Made by a program: the position numbers and the translations under genes. DNA of 64,000 nt. Origin: Branchiostoma lanceolatum. Taxonomy: Eukaryota > Chordata > Leptocardii > Amphioxiformes > Branchiostomatidae. The stretch spans positions 25,227,081 to 25,291,080 of the forward strand of contig NC_089722.1 of assembly GCF_035083965.1 (NCBI RefSeq), in the 5' to 3' direction. Below, in pieces: positions 48,301 to 60,625 of this stretch. The first letter of the stretch is position 1, and every line of letters begins with the position of its first letter. The notes beneath the pieces were generated by a model. The model was not told the DNA's origin and did not search any database. It saw nothing but the letters and a program-made list of their open reading frames with translations.

Positions 48301-51300
48301 CCTGTCAATAAACAACAGTTCAATTTAAGAAATTATGTTAACTCTTATTAAACATATCAATTCTGCAATTTGAAATTCTGATTAAAAGATCTGATCAGTC
48401 AGTTTCTAAAGATAACTGACCAATGCCTTGTTTCTCCCAGGTTCTTCCTTCACCACCCTGAATGCCCAAGTATCTAAGATGCTGGACATGGCTCTCAACA
48501 ACGAGGTGGCCCGAGAGCTCCTGGAGGACCATCCGGTCAATACCAAGTCGGACCTGGTGCTGGGCCACGCCCGTGACGGGGCGGTCAGTCTGCTGCAGCG
48601 GTGGCCGGACATGAGGGACAAGTTACACCTGTGTCTGAACCAGCCCCTCCCTCCCACACTCAGGCAGCTGGCATGGAAACTACATCTCAGGAACTCTAAA
48701 TGTACGTGTGTTTTACAGGGCTGCAACCTATATGGTTGATGCAGACAAAGCTAAGGTTTTGACAGTTCTCAGACAAAGATAACTCCAAGACACAATTAAG
48801 TTTTGGGCTAGTCTCTCTCTAGTGACAGTCACTGATAAAAGATAGTGGATGCTGTCTGAAACATCTGACAGTGTTTCAAAATTTTATCCAGTAGCTTGAG
48901 GAACTGTTTTTTGGTGTATCTTATTACCTGGATGGCTAACCTTCATCAAAAAAATCTCTCTCTATACTATTAGTTTATCTGGGCTTATTTTCTATAATAC
49001 TACAATTAAGGATCATTGTCCTACCAAAGTAATATTTTCTGACACAATGTATCTTTTTTACATATCTACACTTCTAGTGCGCAGACAGTACGCCACTGCT
49101 GTGAAGACTGAGTCTCCTTCACTGAAGTCACCCTGGCACAGAGAGATTTGTCAGAAGTGTGAAGACATCTTGCAGTCCGAGCCAACCTTCAAACCTCTGG
49201 CAAACCATTATGGTTAAGTACCAAGCAGTGCACATGTCTTGTGAATGTACATTAACATGATGATGACAAACAATAGAGGACATAGAGGACAGATTATATT
49301 ATTATGGATAAAGCAAAAGATGAGCAACTGTCCATTATGTAAACTTTAGGGTTCGGATTTTGACTAGGAGATTCACCCAGACATTTTAGGTTTTTAGTCC
49401 ATGTTTTTCTGCTTGTGTTTTAGGCTAGTGAGGCTACATGTGTTATATCTGCACAGAATACAAAGTCTTCTCTTGACAAGTATTTAAATACATGAATAAA
49501 ATGTAGTTAACTGCAGTTTAACTTTGCTTCAAAATTAATACAATGTAATGCCATAATAGAAACAATCATGTCTGTGTGTATGATAATCACAGATTATGTT
49601 TTCCTGCTACTTTTTGTAGGAGTCCTGACAGCGATGCAGTCTGTCCTGTCGTACTACCATGCCAGTCTACAGACAGCCTCCACCCTACCTGACATGGACT
49701 ACCTGTTACTGGTACCGTTCCTGGCTGTCACACAGAACACACTGTCTGGGGACTCAGCGGCAGGAGACAATGTGAAAGCACTACTGGTGGAGGAGTTTAT
49801 AACATACATGGCACAGCGACCAGGGTACATGAGGGAGTCAGGGGTTAGGGTAAGTCATTGTCATTAGACTTTTACTGTAGGATAGAATAGATGATGCTCT
49901 TTGATGAAAATTTGATGAAAGACTGATACTTAATCGTTAGTTAATGTAAGCAGTGATACATGTACATGTATACCCGGTAATGAATGTAATTTCCCAATGT
50001 TTTTTCTTTCTAAAAATGACTCATCATAACTGTTTTGCTTCACTATTCTCAAAGGACTTCAGTGATGAGAAGTTGGTGTTTGCAGACACTGTGGCAGACT
50101 TGCTGCAGCAGCATGATGACCACCTAGCAACTGCCATCAGTACTGCATTTGCCACTGAAAAGGGTATGTCAGAAGATACTGCCTTGTCTCATCTATGTTG
50201 TTATAGACCCTTACATGTACTGTATCGCACATTCTTCAGTGATGTATCAGCGAGAACCCCTTGCAACCAACATGAGAATTGCATGTTTAGGCAAGACTGA
50301 ACTTGAGAAAAAGCACTAGGTAGCTAAATCTTTGCTTCACCCCCAGGTACCCCCAGCCGTACCAACCTTGTGGAAGGCCTGAAGACACTTCTGCAGCCCC
50401 TTCTAAGGGTCATGTTTGTAGGTGAGCAACCTTAAGTCTATGTTGAACCAGGATAAACATAATATTATTAATTCCATTCATGGAACTGTAGTGTGACTGC
50501 ACTGTAAAACATACATTCCATGTAAAATTAGATTAAGATAGTATTAACCTATTCTTGCCCTATAGGAGAGGGTTGGTTCACATTCTAGTTTTCAGGACAC
50601 TTCACACTAAGCTACGTGTACAACCCCAGTTGCTTACCTGTTTGTATTCCACAGGCTATCTCCAGCTGGACTGTCTCCTGTATATTTGGGACCAGTATAT
50701 CATTGGGCTGGACATCCCAGCTTACCAGGTTCTCCCCACCATCTCTACTGTACTCCTCATGCTGCTCAGGGAACATTTCTTCAAGTGCAAGAATGTAAGT
50801 GACGCAGAAAACTTCAATATACAACACATGTACACAACTTTGTATCTAAAAACACAGGTAGATCTGGCTCAATAATCTAGAAATCAAAGTACAATTTGAA
50901 ATTAGAAAGAAATTGTACATGTGAGTGGATTAAAGAAACAAGAGTTCAATTTCATTCCAATTCAAAGAGTGGACTCACCAATGTACAGTTTGAGATGAAT
51001 GCATAATCAAAATACATAGATATAGAATCTACATATTAGAAATTTTGCCATACAATATAGGCTGTGTAAAACCCTACCTAAATACTTCAAATCACAACAT
51101 TGTCATTTGTTTTTGCTGATTGTCGAAACTAAGTCTTGGTACTTTTTCCATGTCACTGAAGTTTCATGTTTTCTTCCCCAGTCTCACCAGATGGAACAGG
51201 TTCTAACCAGTCACAGCCGGAAGCTGCACATGCACCAGTTCCAGTATGAGATCAACAAGAGGTTCTACCGGACATTGCATGCTCAGATTCACAAGGATGA

Positions 51301-54300
51301 CAAGTCTACCATGCCTGTCCTGGATCCTACACAAAGTCAGTTCTTTTTCTTTTTGCATCAAAGGATTTTATAACTGCACACTGTCCTTTTTTTACATTAT
51401 GAAATGCAATGTCATGTAGCTGTTAAACTTGATATGCGTTGATTTAAAAAATGGTCTCTCAAGTCTGCAGTACGCTAAGCTATTGACAAAGTCTTTTACC
51501 AGCATTATGCATGAATCATACTACTGTGTAAAACTGTTTTGCCAAGAAAAAGACTGTGCTCTGCTCATGACATTTTCTACAATACCTTGCATTCATACAA
51601 TATGAAATTGGTAAGGGATTTCAATAAGTAGAAATTCACATAAATATACAATATATGCAATACAAACAAGCAATGTGCATGTCTTAATCTTGATCAAGTT
51701 TGTACAACCCACAGGTGTAGGAATGCCCCCTCCGTGGACACACTGGTCAGTAGAGAAGCTCCCTCCCAGACAGAAGGCTCACGATCGCAGGCAGGCTAGG
51801 GAGGAGAGGGAAGCACAGAGACTCAGGTACTCACAACGTGTACAAAAAAAAGTCATGTACATCTGTGAATATAGATGGTCACGGAAATGTCAGTTGAATG
51901 AATCACTTGGTTGTGTACAAAGAGTCTTTTTATTCATGTATATGTACATCATATGTAGCCAATACTTTTATACCATTTCTGTTCCTCTTACACAGCCTTT
52001 TCTTATATGCAACATCTACAGTGTGCATCTGTATATATATTCCATTCTACAGTAAAGCCCCTGTCACACAGCACAAAAGACGATTAGCCAACGAGTCTGT
52101 GAGCTCTGATATTTTTGTCCGTAATACGCTCGATAATTGTGCAATTTTTAGTGATTGTCAAGGTTTACAGGTCACTGAGCCCGTTGAATATGATCAGGGA
52201 GGATTTCCAGGCAAAAAATATGCCCGACCCTTTGTCCATTTTAGAATCGGATGTCTTTCTGACGATCAACAATTACGGCCGAAACTCATCGACTGTGTGA
52301 AAGGGGTTAAACAACTGTTGCCTTCAGAAGGACTATGCCTCATGTTTTATCAACCCTGTATTTACTTATAGATCTGGGTCTTATTTGCAGGTTTGTTGAA
52401 CAACAAAAGGCAGAAGTGGATATGAAGCAGGAAGATGAACTGGCTAGAAGAAGGTGAGTAATTCATCATAAATTTGTCCTAATAACTATTACATTTGGTA
52501 CCAGGAATTCCCACCTGTTAAAGAACGTAAGCTGCATAACCTTATCTCTTTTTACAACAAAAAAGAAGTTAAACAAATCAGTAAGACATCTAACTCTTCT
52601 GTTCCATGTCTGAATGTTTGTGTAGGGAGGAGGAGAGGCAGTTAGAGCTGGCACTGGAACAGTCACGGCGTCAACAGGACCAGGAGAGACTGGCACTGGA
52701 ACAGGAGCTGGATACGGTTAGGGAACACTTTCGTTATCTAGTGTCTGAGGAAGTTGTTATCTTTGAAATCTTGCAGTTATTTTTATGACAGCTAAAGTAT
52801 ATGATAGAGGCTACCTTTTATTAGCCCTTTACATGTACTTTGGTACTGTAAAAACCAAAGGTTGAATAATCTGCGATTTCTTGTGGTTGCTAATGGTAAT
52901 GTGTAGTGGTCATGTGTCCGAAATGTATGTATTACTAGATGTTTTGTTTTTGCAATCTTCTCCTAGATTTGTTTCAGATGTTGCTTTGGCAGTGAAAGTT
53001 AAGCTAAGGAATGAATTTAAAAAAAAGCATATATAATCTGTATTTTTAAAGTGGGTCTTTGATGTCTGTCACTTTACAACCCCAGGAGCGACAGGCGAGA
53101 TACGAGCTACAGAAGCGTGCCGATAACCAGATCGCCTTGCTGCAGAAACAGATTGACGAACTCAAGAGGATAAAAGATACCAAACCTGTAAGGACAATTG
53201 TTTACGCAATACAAATCACTTGATAAGGTACATGTAGTCTAAAAGTTTCAGTGAGTCGTGTGTGTGTGTGGCACAGGTATCAATGTTTCAGGATATCAGC
53301 AAACTTATTTGAGTGCTATATGTGTGCAGTTCTAAAACCTTTCTAGAATAATGTCTTATCCTTGTAGTACATATACATTGTATGTTGAAAGTTTTCTTAT
53401 CAATACACATGTACCTCGACCTTTTTTTCAAAGAACTAACTAATGTGAAGGTTGCAATGTCATTTTTCATACAAAGTGGTGCCCCTTGTTCTACTGTGTC
53501 CAATATCTTGCTACTACTGCAAAGTAGAGTAACAAAATGTCATGATTTAGTACCGCTGACACGTTCATCCGTGTTTATAGAAATCAGCAGCACCATCAGA
53601 GACACTCTCTGCAATCAGGTGAGCAACAGATTTCCTCAAAATCAGTTTTATTCTTTAGTCTTTGAAATGCTTTCAAATCAGATAAACTTTTTATATCTAT
53701 TCAAGCTTGACCTTCGGCCTCAATGTATGTCCTTTTGCTGTATTTCCAATGTGTACGTTATAGTCTGTCATGTGACAGTTGTGTGATGTTCACATGATTC
53801 TTTCCCCCCTGCTCCCAGTCTGAAAGCTCCGCCCCCATCAGCTGCCACTCACGTGACCAGGACCTGGCCAGTCGCCCCATCTCCCGCCAGGTCCGAGCCC
53901 TCGCGACCGCCCGGAACACCAGATGCTGTCAGGGCTGAGACGATCATGCGAGATTTAGTAGGGCGGATCATGCAAGGCACCAACTTCCGTAAGTATTAAA
54001 TTACAAATACATTTTGTGATGTTACCGACATATATATCTGTTAGGTTGACCCAGCTTAAAGGGTCAGATTTACTTTAATTTCTGTAGTGTTTGTCTAAGT
54101 GCTCATGTTTACAATGTACACACCCTAGGCCTGTTGTGCTTGGCCTTTCCTAGACTAGATAAGGAACTATGACAAGAAAAACAGAAAACTGCTGTCAAAT
54201 GAACTGAACTCACACCTGCATAAAAAAGAAATAAAAGTATTTCTCTTTCTTTAAAAATGAGATACAATTCAAATAAAACCGAATGATATAGGCTTCCGTA

Positions 54301-55285
54301 AAAACAAATCACTTAATGAGGGAAGGCCCAGGCTACATCTTTAATGACAATGATTTAAAATAAAAAGAGTTGTTTGTCAGCACCTGTCATAGATAGATAC
54401 ATGACTGTACATGTGTATATGACTTCCTACCATCTTCATCAGCAAGTGAATGAACTAGTTCATTTGTAAAATAAACACTAAGAGAGTAAGGAGTTGAAAT
54501 GTTAACATTGTTGTGTGTTTACCTCCTATAGTGGCACATGGTTCAGGTGATGAGAAGGACGCCCTGGACCAGCAGACCAGACAGAGTCTGCAGGCTTACA
54601 ACAAGGATCGCAGGGACGCAGAGGTCGGTAACATTGTTGGAGCTGTTTGTTTTCATCTATCACTCAAGTCCGTCATGGCACAACATATTTAGTTCTGTAC
54701 TTAGACTTGGTAAGACTGCGTAAGGGACTGGTTGGTTTGAGTTTTCATACAATGGTGCACTTTATTATGAAGTGAATAGATAAATAAATAAATAAGTGGG
54801 GTGTTTGTATGTACACAATATAGGGCTTTCTAAGGCAACAAATCTACCAAATTTATTAGTCTCGCTTGCAAGGTAATGTGACTATAAGTCAATAAATTTA
54901 GATTCACACACAGCCTGATAGACTGTACAAAAGTTATTAGCGATTATTTTACACCACGTTTTGATACATGCTTCAAAATCAAATGATCGAACCACTCTCA
55001 CTCAACAGACAGTACATGTGTACACATTATTACATGTAGTAAACGCTTTTAGTCAATGTTTATGGCCATGAAAATGTCTAACTTCACAACCGACTGTGAT
55101 TTCTCCAGATTGAGATATTTGGACGTCGTATCAGCTCGCGTGACTGGAACAACATGGCGTCTGGCGAGCGTACGAACACCCAGACGAGACTAACGGATGC
55201 TGTACGAAGGAAAGTAGAACAACGACATGGTACCAACGGTCAACGTGGTGCCAACAGCCGACACAGCACTAACAGTCGACAGTAG
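45379..55285 (+). CDS. TBC/RabGAP-like protein with C-terminal coiled coil
   Basis: Seventeen exons in phase, 715 aa: 45379-45438, 46104-46242, 48441-48701, 49078-49212, 49620-49849, 50055-50163, 50347-50421, 50655-50794, 51182-51335, 51715-51826, 52391-52453, 52626-52716, 53086-53187, 53581-53618, 53819-53988, 54532-54623, 55109-55285. Start MSSTTPEWLEDCKHRVTETN. Residues about 130-390 look like a TBC fold (TLRQLAWKLHLRNSK, LTAMQSVLSYY, GYLQLDCLLYIWDQYIIGLD), but I see neither the IxxDxxR arginine-finger nor the YxQ motif, so GAP activity is doubtful. Residues about 455-555 are a charged coiled coil (RQAREEREAQRL, EEERQLELALEQSRRQQDQE, NQIALLQKQIDELKRIK). A Pro/Ser linker follows, then AETIMRDLVGRIMQGTNF and a basic N/R/S tail. 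I cannot name the vertebrate orthologue. AATAAA at 55651. Confidence 0.85.
46251..47949. mobile_element. hAT-type non-autonomous DNA transposon
   Basis: 1699 bp with perfect 14-bp TIRs (tagggatgcgtacc ... ggtacgcatcccta) and an 8-bp target duplication gtagacat on both sides (46243-46250, 47950-47957), the hallmark of the hAT superfamily. Subterminal parts are rich in ggttcaggtccggacctg-like and accggttttt-like motifs. No transposase ORF was seen. A short internal reading MAADGNARLALTFIGTFLAF (from 47415) is of unknown meaning. Confidence 0.9.
48868..48955. repeat. single arm of the 40947-41087 MITE family
   Basis: Shares cagtgtttcaaaattttatc, agcttgaggaactgtttttt, and ttacctggatggctaacctt with the inverse of the full hairpin at 40947-41087. 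Lies in an intron of the TBC-like gene. Confidence 0.75.
51827..52390. other. intron with a long chance reading frame and a common repeat
   Basis: The plus strand is open for 157 codons (51898-52371), but it crosses low-complexity and repeat-like sequence (cctgtcacacagcacaaaag) and no splice pattern uses it. I regard it as intronic. Confidence 0.5.
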
Positions 55286-55650
55286 TTGTGCCTTGTGTAT
55301 AAATATACAGTGTGATGTATATATTGTATAAAGGTTACAGATACATTCCTGTGTATGTATTTTTCGAGATAGATACATTCAAAAAAAGTATCTGAAGTTA
55401 TTACATGTTATACTATGTGACGTCAATATTTATTTTTTGTGTTTTGCTTGTGTTTATATCTTTGTCTTTGTTTTCTTGTCTTTGTTGTGTTGTCCTTGTA
55501 TATTCAATGCTATGTCATTGTATAATCAGGTACATATAAACATTGTACATGTACAGTGTGCCTCCTACTATGCAATAAGTCAAGTCAGTGTACCAATGCA
55601 TGTGTTACATAGATATGAAATGTTACAATGTGGGTATTGTTTCAACATGC

Positions 55651-55656
55651 AATAAA
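55651..55656 (+). promoter_or_regulatory. polyadenylation signal of the TBC-like gene
   Basis: AATAAA 366 bp after the stop, following a T/G-rich 3' UTR. Confidence 0.65.
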
Positions 55657-56777
55657 CAAGTATCTAGCAAAAGGATAAAACATATGACTGATAGACTAAG
55701 ACTTCATTCTTGAAATGTAGGTACTAGTGCATTGATTATCTTAGCATGGTATGTCTTTGTGCTCAAAATATGTATCAGATATTTTAACAAAGTCCTTCTT
55801 TGATCAGTAGAGTGTGTTATCTATGCACATGTCGTGTGTTGGTCACGTATACTGATACATTCTCTCAGCTCAATGTCTCAGTATCCTTAAGCCATGTTTC
55901 TCACAACTGGTTTTCTTCAGAAATGTCCATGTGTTTCAGACACTTCAAGGTTTCACTTGGATACCCAAGACATAATAATAAACATTCCTTTCTAAACTAT
56001 CAATCTCTCATTAGAGGGATAGGTTAGTGATTTTCAAATATATTAATCTCAAACAGACAGTCTAAGTTTTATCATGGCAGCTTTAGGCTTGTTTGCACTT
56101 TAAAGTAAAAACTTAAGACCTTAAGAAAAGATATGCAGTTAGATGCCCTTGTAGGGTGGCATCATTAATTCTTATGATTATCCTTTGGCTTAACTAGTGT
56201 ACGGACAAAGTTTTATCAGGGAGTAGCGACTAATTTGAAGCTGATTGTCTTTTTTTACGAGTACTGTAAATGTTGGTATGATGTTTGTTGCCAGTCATGG
56301 GTAAAATGTCCGCTACACTGTACACAAATGATGGGCATGTGTCAATCATGAAGCTATGATATCAATGTAGGTTTTCCATCTAACGGTCTCTTGAAAAATT
56401 TCTCCCTTTTCCCTTCAAGTTTACTTTTCAATTGATGTTTCAGGGAAAACTGTCAAGGTTAGGCAAACACAGAACCGACAATGTCCTTCCTCAACCTGCT
56501 GCAACATATTAACGATCTACCCAGTACCCCACATGATGTATACCGTAGTATATAGTATGTGTCAGTTTACAGGATGGAGAGTGCCCGGTCCTTGTACATT
56601 CAACAAACTAAACCTGTAATTTGATGAGAACCCAAATAAACACGCTGAGGGCCAAGTTCAAATCGTATAATCACATCTCCCACCTGCCACTCAGGGAACA
56701 GGTGCCAGTCGTCAACACCGGCCGGGCTTTGGTCGTGGTGAAAACTAGCTGTGTCTCGGTCTTACATTCTTGGAAAC

Positions 56778-57258
56778 GATAGTTGAATGCTAACAGGAGG
56801 TCGCTGTTGGAAACATTTACCCCATTGTTTGACAAATATTTCTACTTTGGGTCCAAGCTTGACAAGTTCTTTACTTTCTACTAGTGTGGATAGGATGATT
56901 GTGTTCAATGGCGTCGTGGTGAGTTGTTTTTTTCTAGATAAAAGGCCTTCTTAGGCTGGGTTTACACTCGCGTTTTGTGTAAGGAAAACCCTAGGCCACT
57001 CAAGTAGCGTTTTCTAGTGGGAAAACTCCACCTGAGCAGCTAGCCCAAAGATCCTCACATACAGGCCGGGCCCCGAGTCGACTCCGAAAACTTGTGGGTA
57101 AATCGGACCTTAAAAACTATAACAATAGTTGGAGGTCGTTGTTTGAAACATTTACACACCTATATTTAGACAAACATTTCTCCCTTGGCTCCTGGTAGGA
57201 CACAATGACTTCTGTCTGAAGATGGATACGAAGATTGTGTTCAATGGCCCGAAGGTAT
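56778..57258. repeat. diverged direct duplication of ~140 bp
   Basis: 56778-56922 and 57121-57258 share ggaggtcg-tgtt-gaaacatttac, gacaaa-atttct and gattgtgttcaatggc. The second ends MDTKIVFNGPK before a possible donor (aag|gtattt); the first has GTG where the second has ATG. These could be duplicated first exons, but no continuation was found. Confidence 0.6.
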
Positions 57259-60200
57259 TTTTTATTTATAAATAAATGAATAGGCGATTGATAATGTGAA
57301 ATGTACCTAAGATGATCTCAAAATCAATTTGGAGTATGTCAAAATTCATCCATGGCCATTTGCACATTAAGAGGTTGTCTTGGAGTGATTGGCCGACGGT
57401 TCATATGGTATTCTTTCAAAATGGGAACCACATAATCGTATTCAGCTGGATCCACCATCACATCTTACTCCTGAAAGCTGAAGACATATTAATTGTTATC
57501 CGTTTTTAATTTCAGCTTGTTTCAACTAAAAGTAGGTCACTGGTATTGGACGCAAGGTTTTCAATGAATGGTTGTCGCAGTGTCAATCAAGGTCATGTTT
57601 GTACAGATGTATATGGAACCGCCATGGCATTTTACTCTACCAAGAATCGATGTTATAATTAAATCCCAGCGGGCAGCTGTGTAGCCCGAACCAAAACCTT
57701 CTATAACTGTTTGTTTGGCACTCGATCCAATGTCAACCCGAAGTAAAAACATACTTTTACAAAACTCTCTCCTGATCAGAATTAAGTACGTAGATATTTA
57801 CGTTGTACGATGGCCCGAACTTGCGTGAGGGAGGGCCTGGTTAGAATAAAAGCAAGCAGACCTGAGTGATAAATGTCCTTTGCTCACTTGGATGATTATT
57901 GGGTTGACTTTCATCTCCAACCAGGCGTACGTGCCCTGCGACCTTAACCCATGTGTGGGTGGGCAGGGGGGTTCGTTCACCTTCACCCATTTGATTTTGA
58001 AGAAGGATCATTAATTTAAATGGCTCATTTTGTATGGGGAAGGAGAAAGAGTGAAATATAATGTATTACCTTGCAAATATTGCCCTTGTAGTAACAATTG
58101 CTTTTTACTGTCAATGTACTGCAACTAATTTTCGTCTATAGATGTTCTCAACAACATGTCCCATAGGAAAAGTGTACGGAGCCGTGCCCTCCAATTCATC
58201 TGCGTGACCCTGGTGTTAATAGATATGTCCTCGAATTACCGGGGTGCAACACGATACTATAGGATCAGCTAGGACAGTCTGCTTTTTGAGGAACGAAAGC
58301 TATCCAACGTCAGGACTTAGACGTAGACTTGCGCTATCTGTGTGTGTTTTATGATGAATATTTAATGTAATATCATCAAATGTGTTCTGATACACTGATG
58401 ATGCATCTCCTTGGCCATAACACGGGTATTTTCTATTATCTACTCCGATCCTTCCAAACAACTCATGTCTTCTCAGTTATTCTATAAGATGAGACATGCT
58501 GAGTGCAGAGCTTTACACGTGACAGGTGTTCCTGGTTCCAACAAGTTCCTATTCTTAAAAGTACTATAAATTGGGTCTTAACTAAAGCATTTCATCACCC
58601 ACAGGCCAAAGTCAAATCCGGTCCAACACTAGTCAAGTGAAAGCTAACTTTACATGCTAAACTTTAGGATTGAAAGTCAGCGTGGGTAAGGAGACCATCA
58701 TGGTTTATAGCGTTAAAACAACCCCCCTCAGGCCGTCTATATCAGGCAGACGGCATTTCCGCCCTCCCGTTGAAGGTTATTCGGAATGTGCTAAATTTTG
58801 AGTTAAGTCAAAACATGATATTCTGTTTTTTACCCGAGTAAAAGATCTCGTCTACGTTTGATCAAGTCCAGGTTTGAAACCTCTGTGCCATGGACGTTCC
58901 GTTGTGTACTTAGGTCCTGGGGTTGAGGGACGAAAGTGCATACAAGGATATTATTGTACAGTTCTCTACGGCCTTCGACCGACCTGCGATCTCATAGTGC
59001 GAAAGGCATTCCGAACCAATTAGCACGAGCTCGGTACGATTACATTACGTTTTGTCTTCTTTATTTTTCTTTAGGGTATCCACTGTGGGAACCGTCTGAC
59101 CATCTCCTAACACATGTATCCAATTCTGTGGCCTTCTAGCTAGAACAGCACGGTCGAACCCAAACACCCAGATGGTTTAACTCCTTTGACGTATTCGTGA
59201 GGCACTGGTTCATTCTCAGAACGTTCACGGTCACTGTAATTAGCAAACAAAGCACTCGAGGAAAGCCCGCACTCAGATCAGAAACAACAGGAGAGAAGAT
59301 TAAACAAAGGCCACTCAGAGTTAAGACCCTGTAGTCGACTTGCTCCAACGCGTCTTTCCACAGCACAGACCTGTCGTCTTACAGTTTACCTCGGCTGCCT
59401 CAAGCATAATCCTTGATACTTGAACTAAGTACAGACTTCGACTGAGTTCAAGGGAAGGCTGCCTCGCGTAGTCCTGCCGCCCGATATATTTAATCTATTT
59501 GGTCTGGAGCAGACCCTCAGTTCTATTAAACACCCACCAGACCACTAGAAGAACCTGTTTCTCGTCCTTGATTGACGTTTACCAAAACAAGCACTTCAGG
59601 AGCTTACACAGAGTCCCGGGGAAGCAAGTAGGGGCTCAACTCTCTCTCCTAGTAGTATGTTGAAGAAATAACGCTCTCTACAGGAACGATTCACTCTGAA
59701 AGGTTACGACGTACAGGTTCGGCTTTTTGCTCGAGGAGTTTTCTAAGAATTTTAATGACGTCATTTGTATATCTGCATTTGTACACCAACGTGACGTCGC
59801 TGTCGGGTTCAAGGTGTCAAAGATTTCCGATATCAGAAATATTGATGAAAAAAATACACATAACAACTCGTAGCAGTCTACTCTCATCATGATGTAAAAC
59901 ATTTCATGATTGATAACAACTCATAGCAGTCTACTCTCATCATGTAAAACATTTCATAATAGATCAAAAACCTGTCCACAACGCAACGGGAATTTTATTG
60001 GTAGGACGATTTGTCGCTGTACATATTTGTATAAACATTACGCGTACAAAAGCTCTTTAACTCCTGCTCCAAATATCTTTGCTGTCGTGGTGCCCTGAAC
60101 GCTGAACTGTATAGAAGTAGCCCAGTCTTGTCAGAGGAGACTTTCAACAGCTCAGTCTGTGGGAGTTGAAGCTAGCCCAGGCCCGCCAGACGACTCAGGA

Positions 60201-60491
60201 CTCTACTTCAAAATCACGGTCTACATTTGAGTCGACGTTTTGCAACAACCTGACGACGGTCTCTGTTGCTGGAAGTGTCTCTCGATACGTCCACGGCGCT
60301 TTCTCTTCTAAAACGACGGCGACAGGGCAAAGACTTCGCCCATACATGACTCTATACCCTGCCCAAGTGCACAGTACTAGTTCTGTTGAGTGTTGTCTGG
60401 GGCGTTGACAACTTCCGAGATTCGTCATTAGCAGGACTAGCGAAAAGGGGACAAATCGGCTGCAGTGGACCTTATCCCGAGAAGGACAACA
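57259..60491. other. spacer, no gene recognised
   Basis: No splice-bounded coding stretch was seen. A ~56-bp tandem duplication lies at 59861-59960 (gcagtctactctcatcatg ... gtaaaacatttcat). The last few hundred bases presumably hold the promoter of the exon at 60492. Confidence 0.45.
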
Positions 60492-60625
60492 ATGAGAATG
60501 GAGACGATTCTCATAAGAACCACATTGTCACTGGTGATGGTTCTGGTTGTGTTGAACATGGCGTGTGTGGGGTCTACCAAGCCGCGTATGTCCACCAACG
60601 GCCGCGGATACCAGGGGGGAACCAG
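60492..60625 (+). CDS. first coding exon of a secreted-protein gene (rest not found)
   Basis: ATG at 60492 gives MRMETILIRTTLSLVMVLVV, then LNMACVGSTKPRMSTNGRG and YQGGT, ending at a strong donor (ccag|gtaaga) in phase 2. It has a basic n-region, a hydrophobic core and a plausible cleavage site after VGS, i.e. a signal peptide. The core ends VLNMACVGS, much like [10 protein letters not shown] in the secreted gene at 14894, but the donor phase differs. Downstream exons were not identified before 64000. Confidence 0.55.

Noticed and set aside
51898-52371. 157-codon plus-strand open frame
   Set aside because: It lies wholly in an intron of the TBC-like gene, crosses repeat-like sequence and has no start or splice support.
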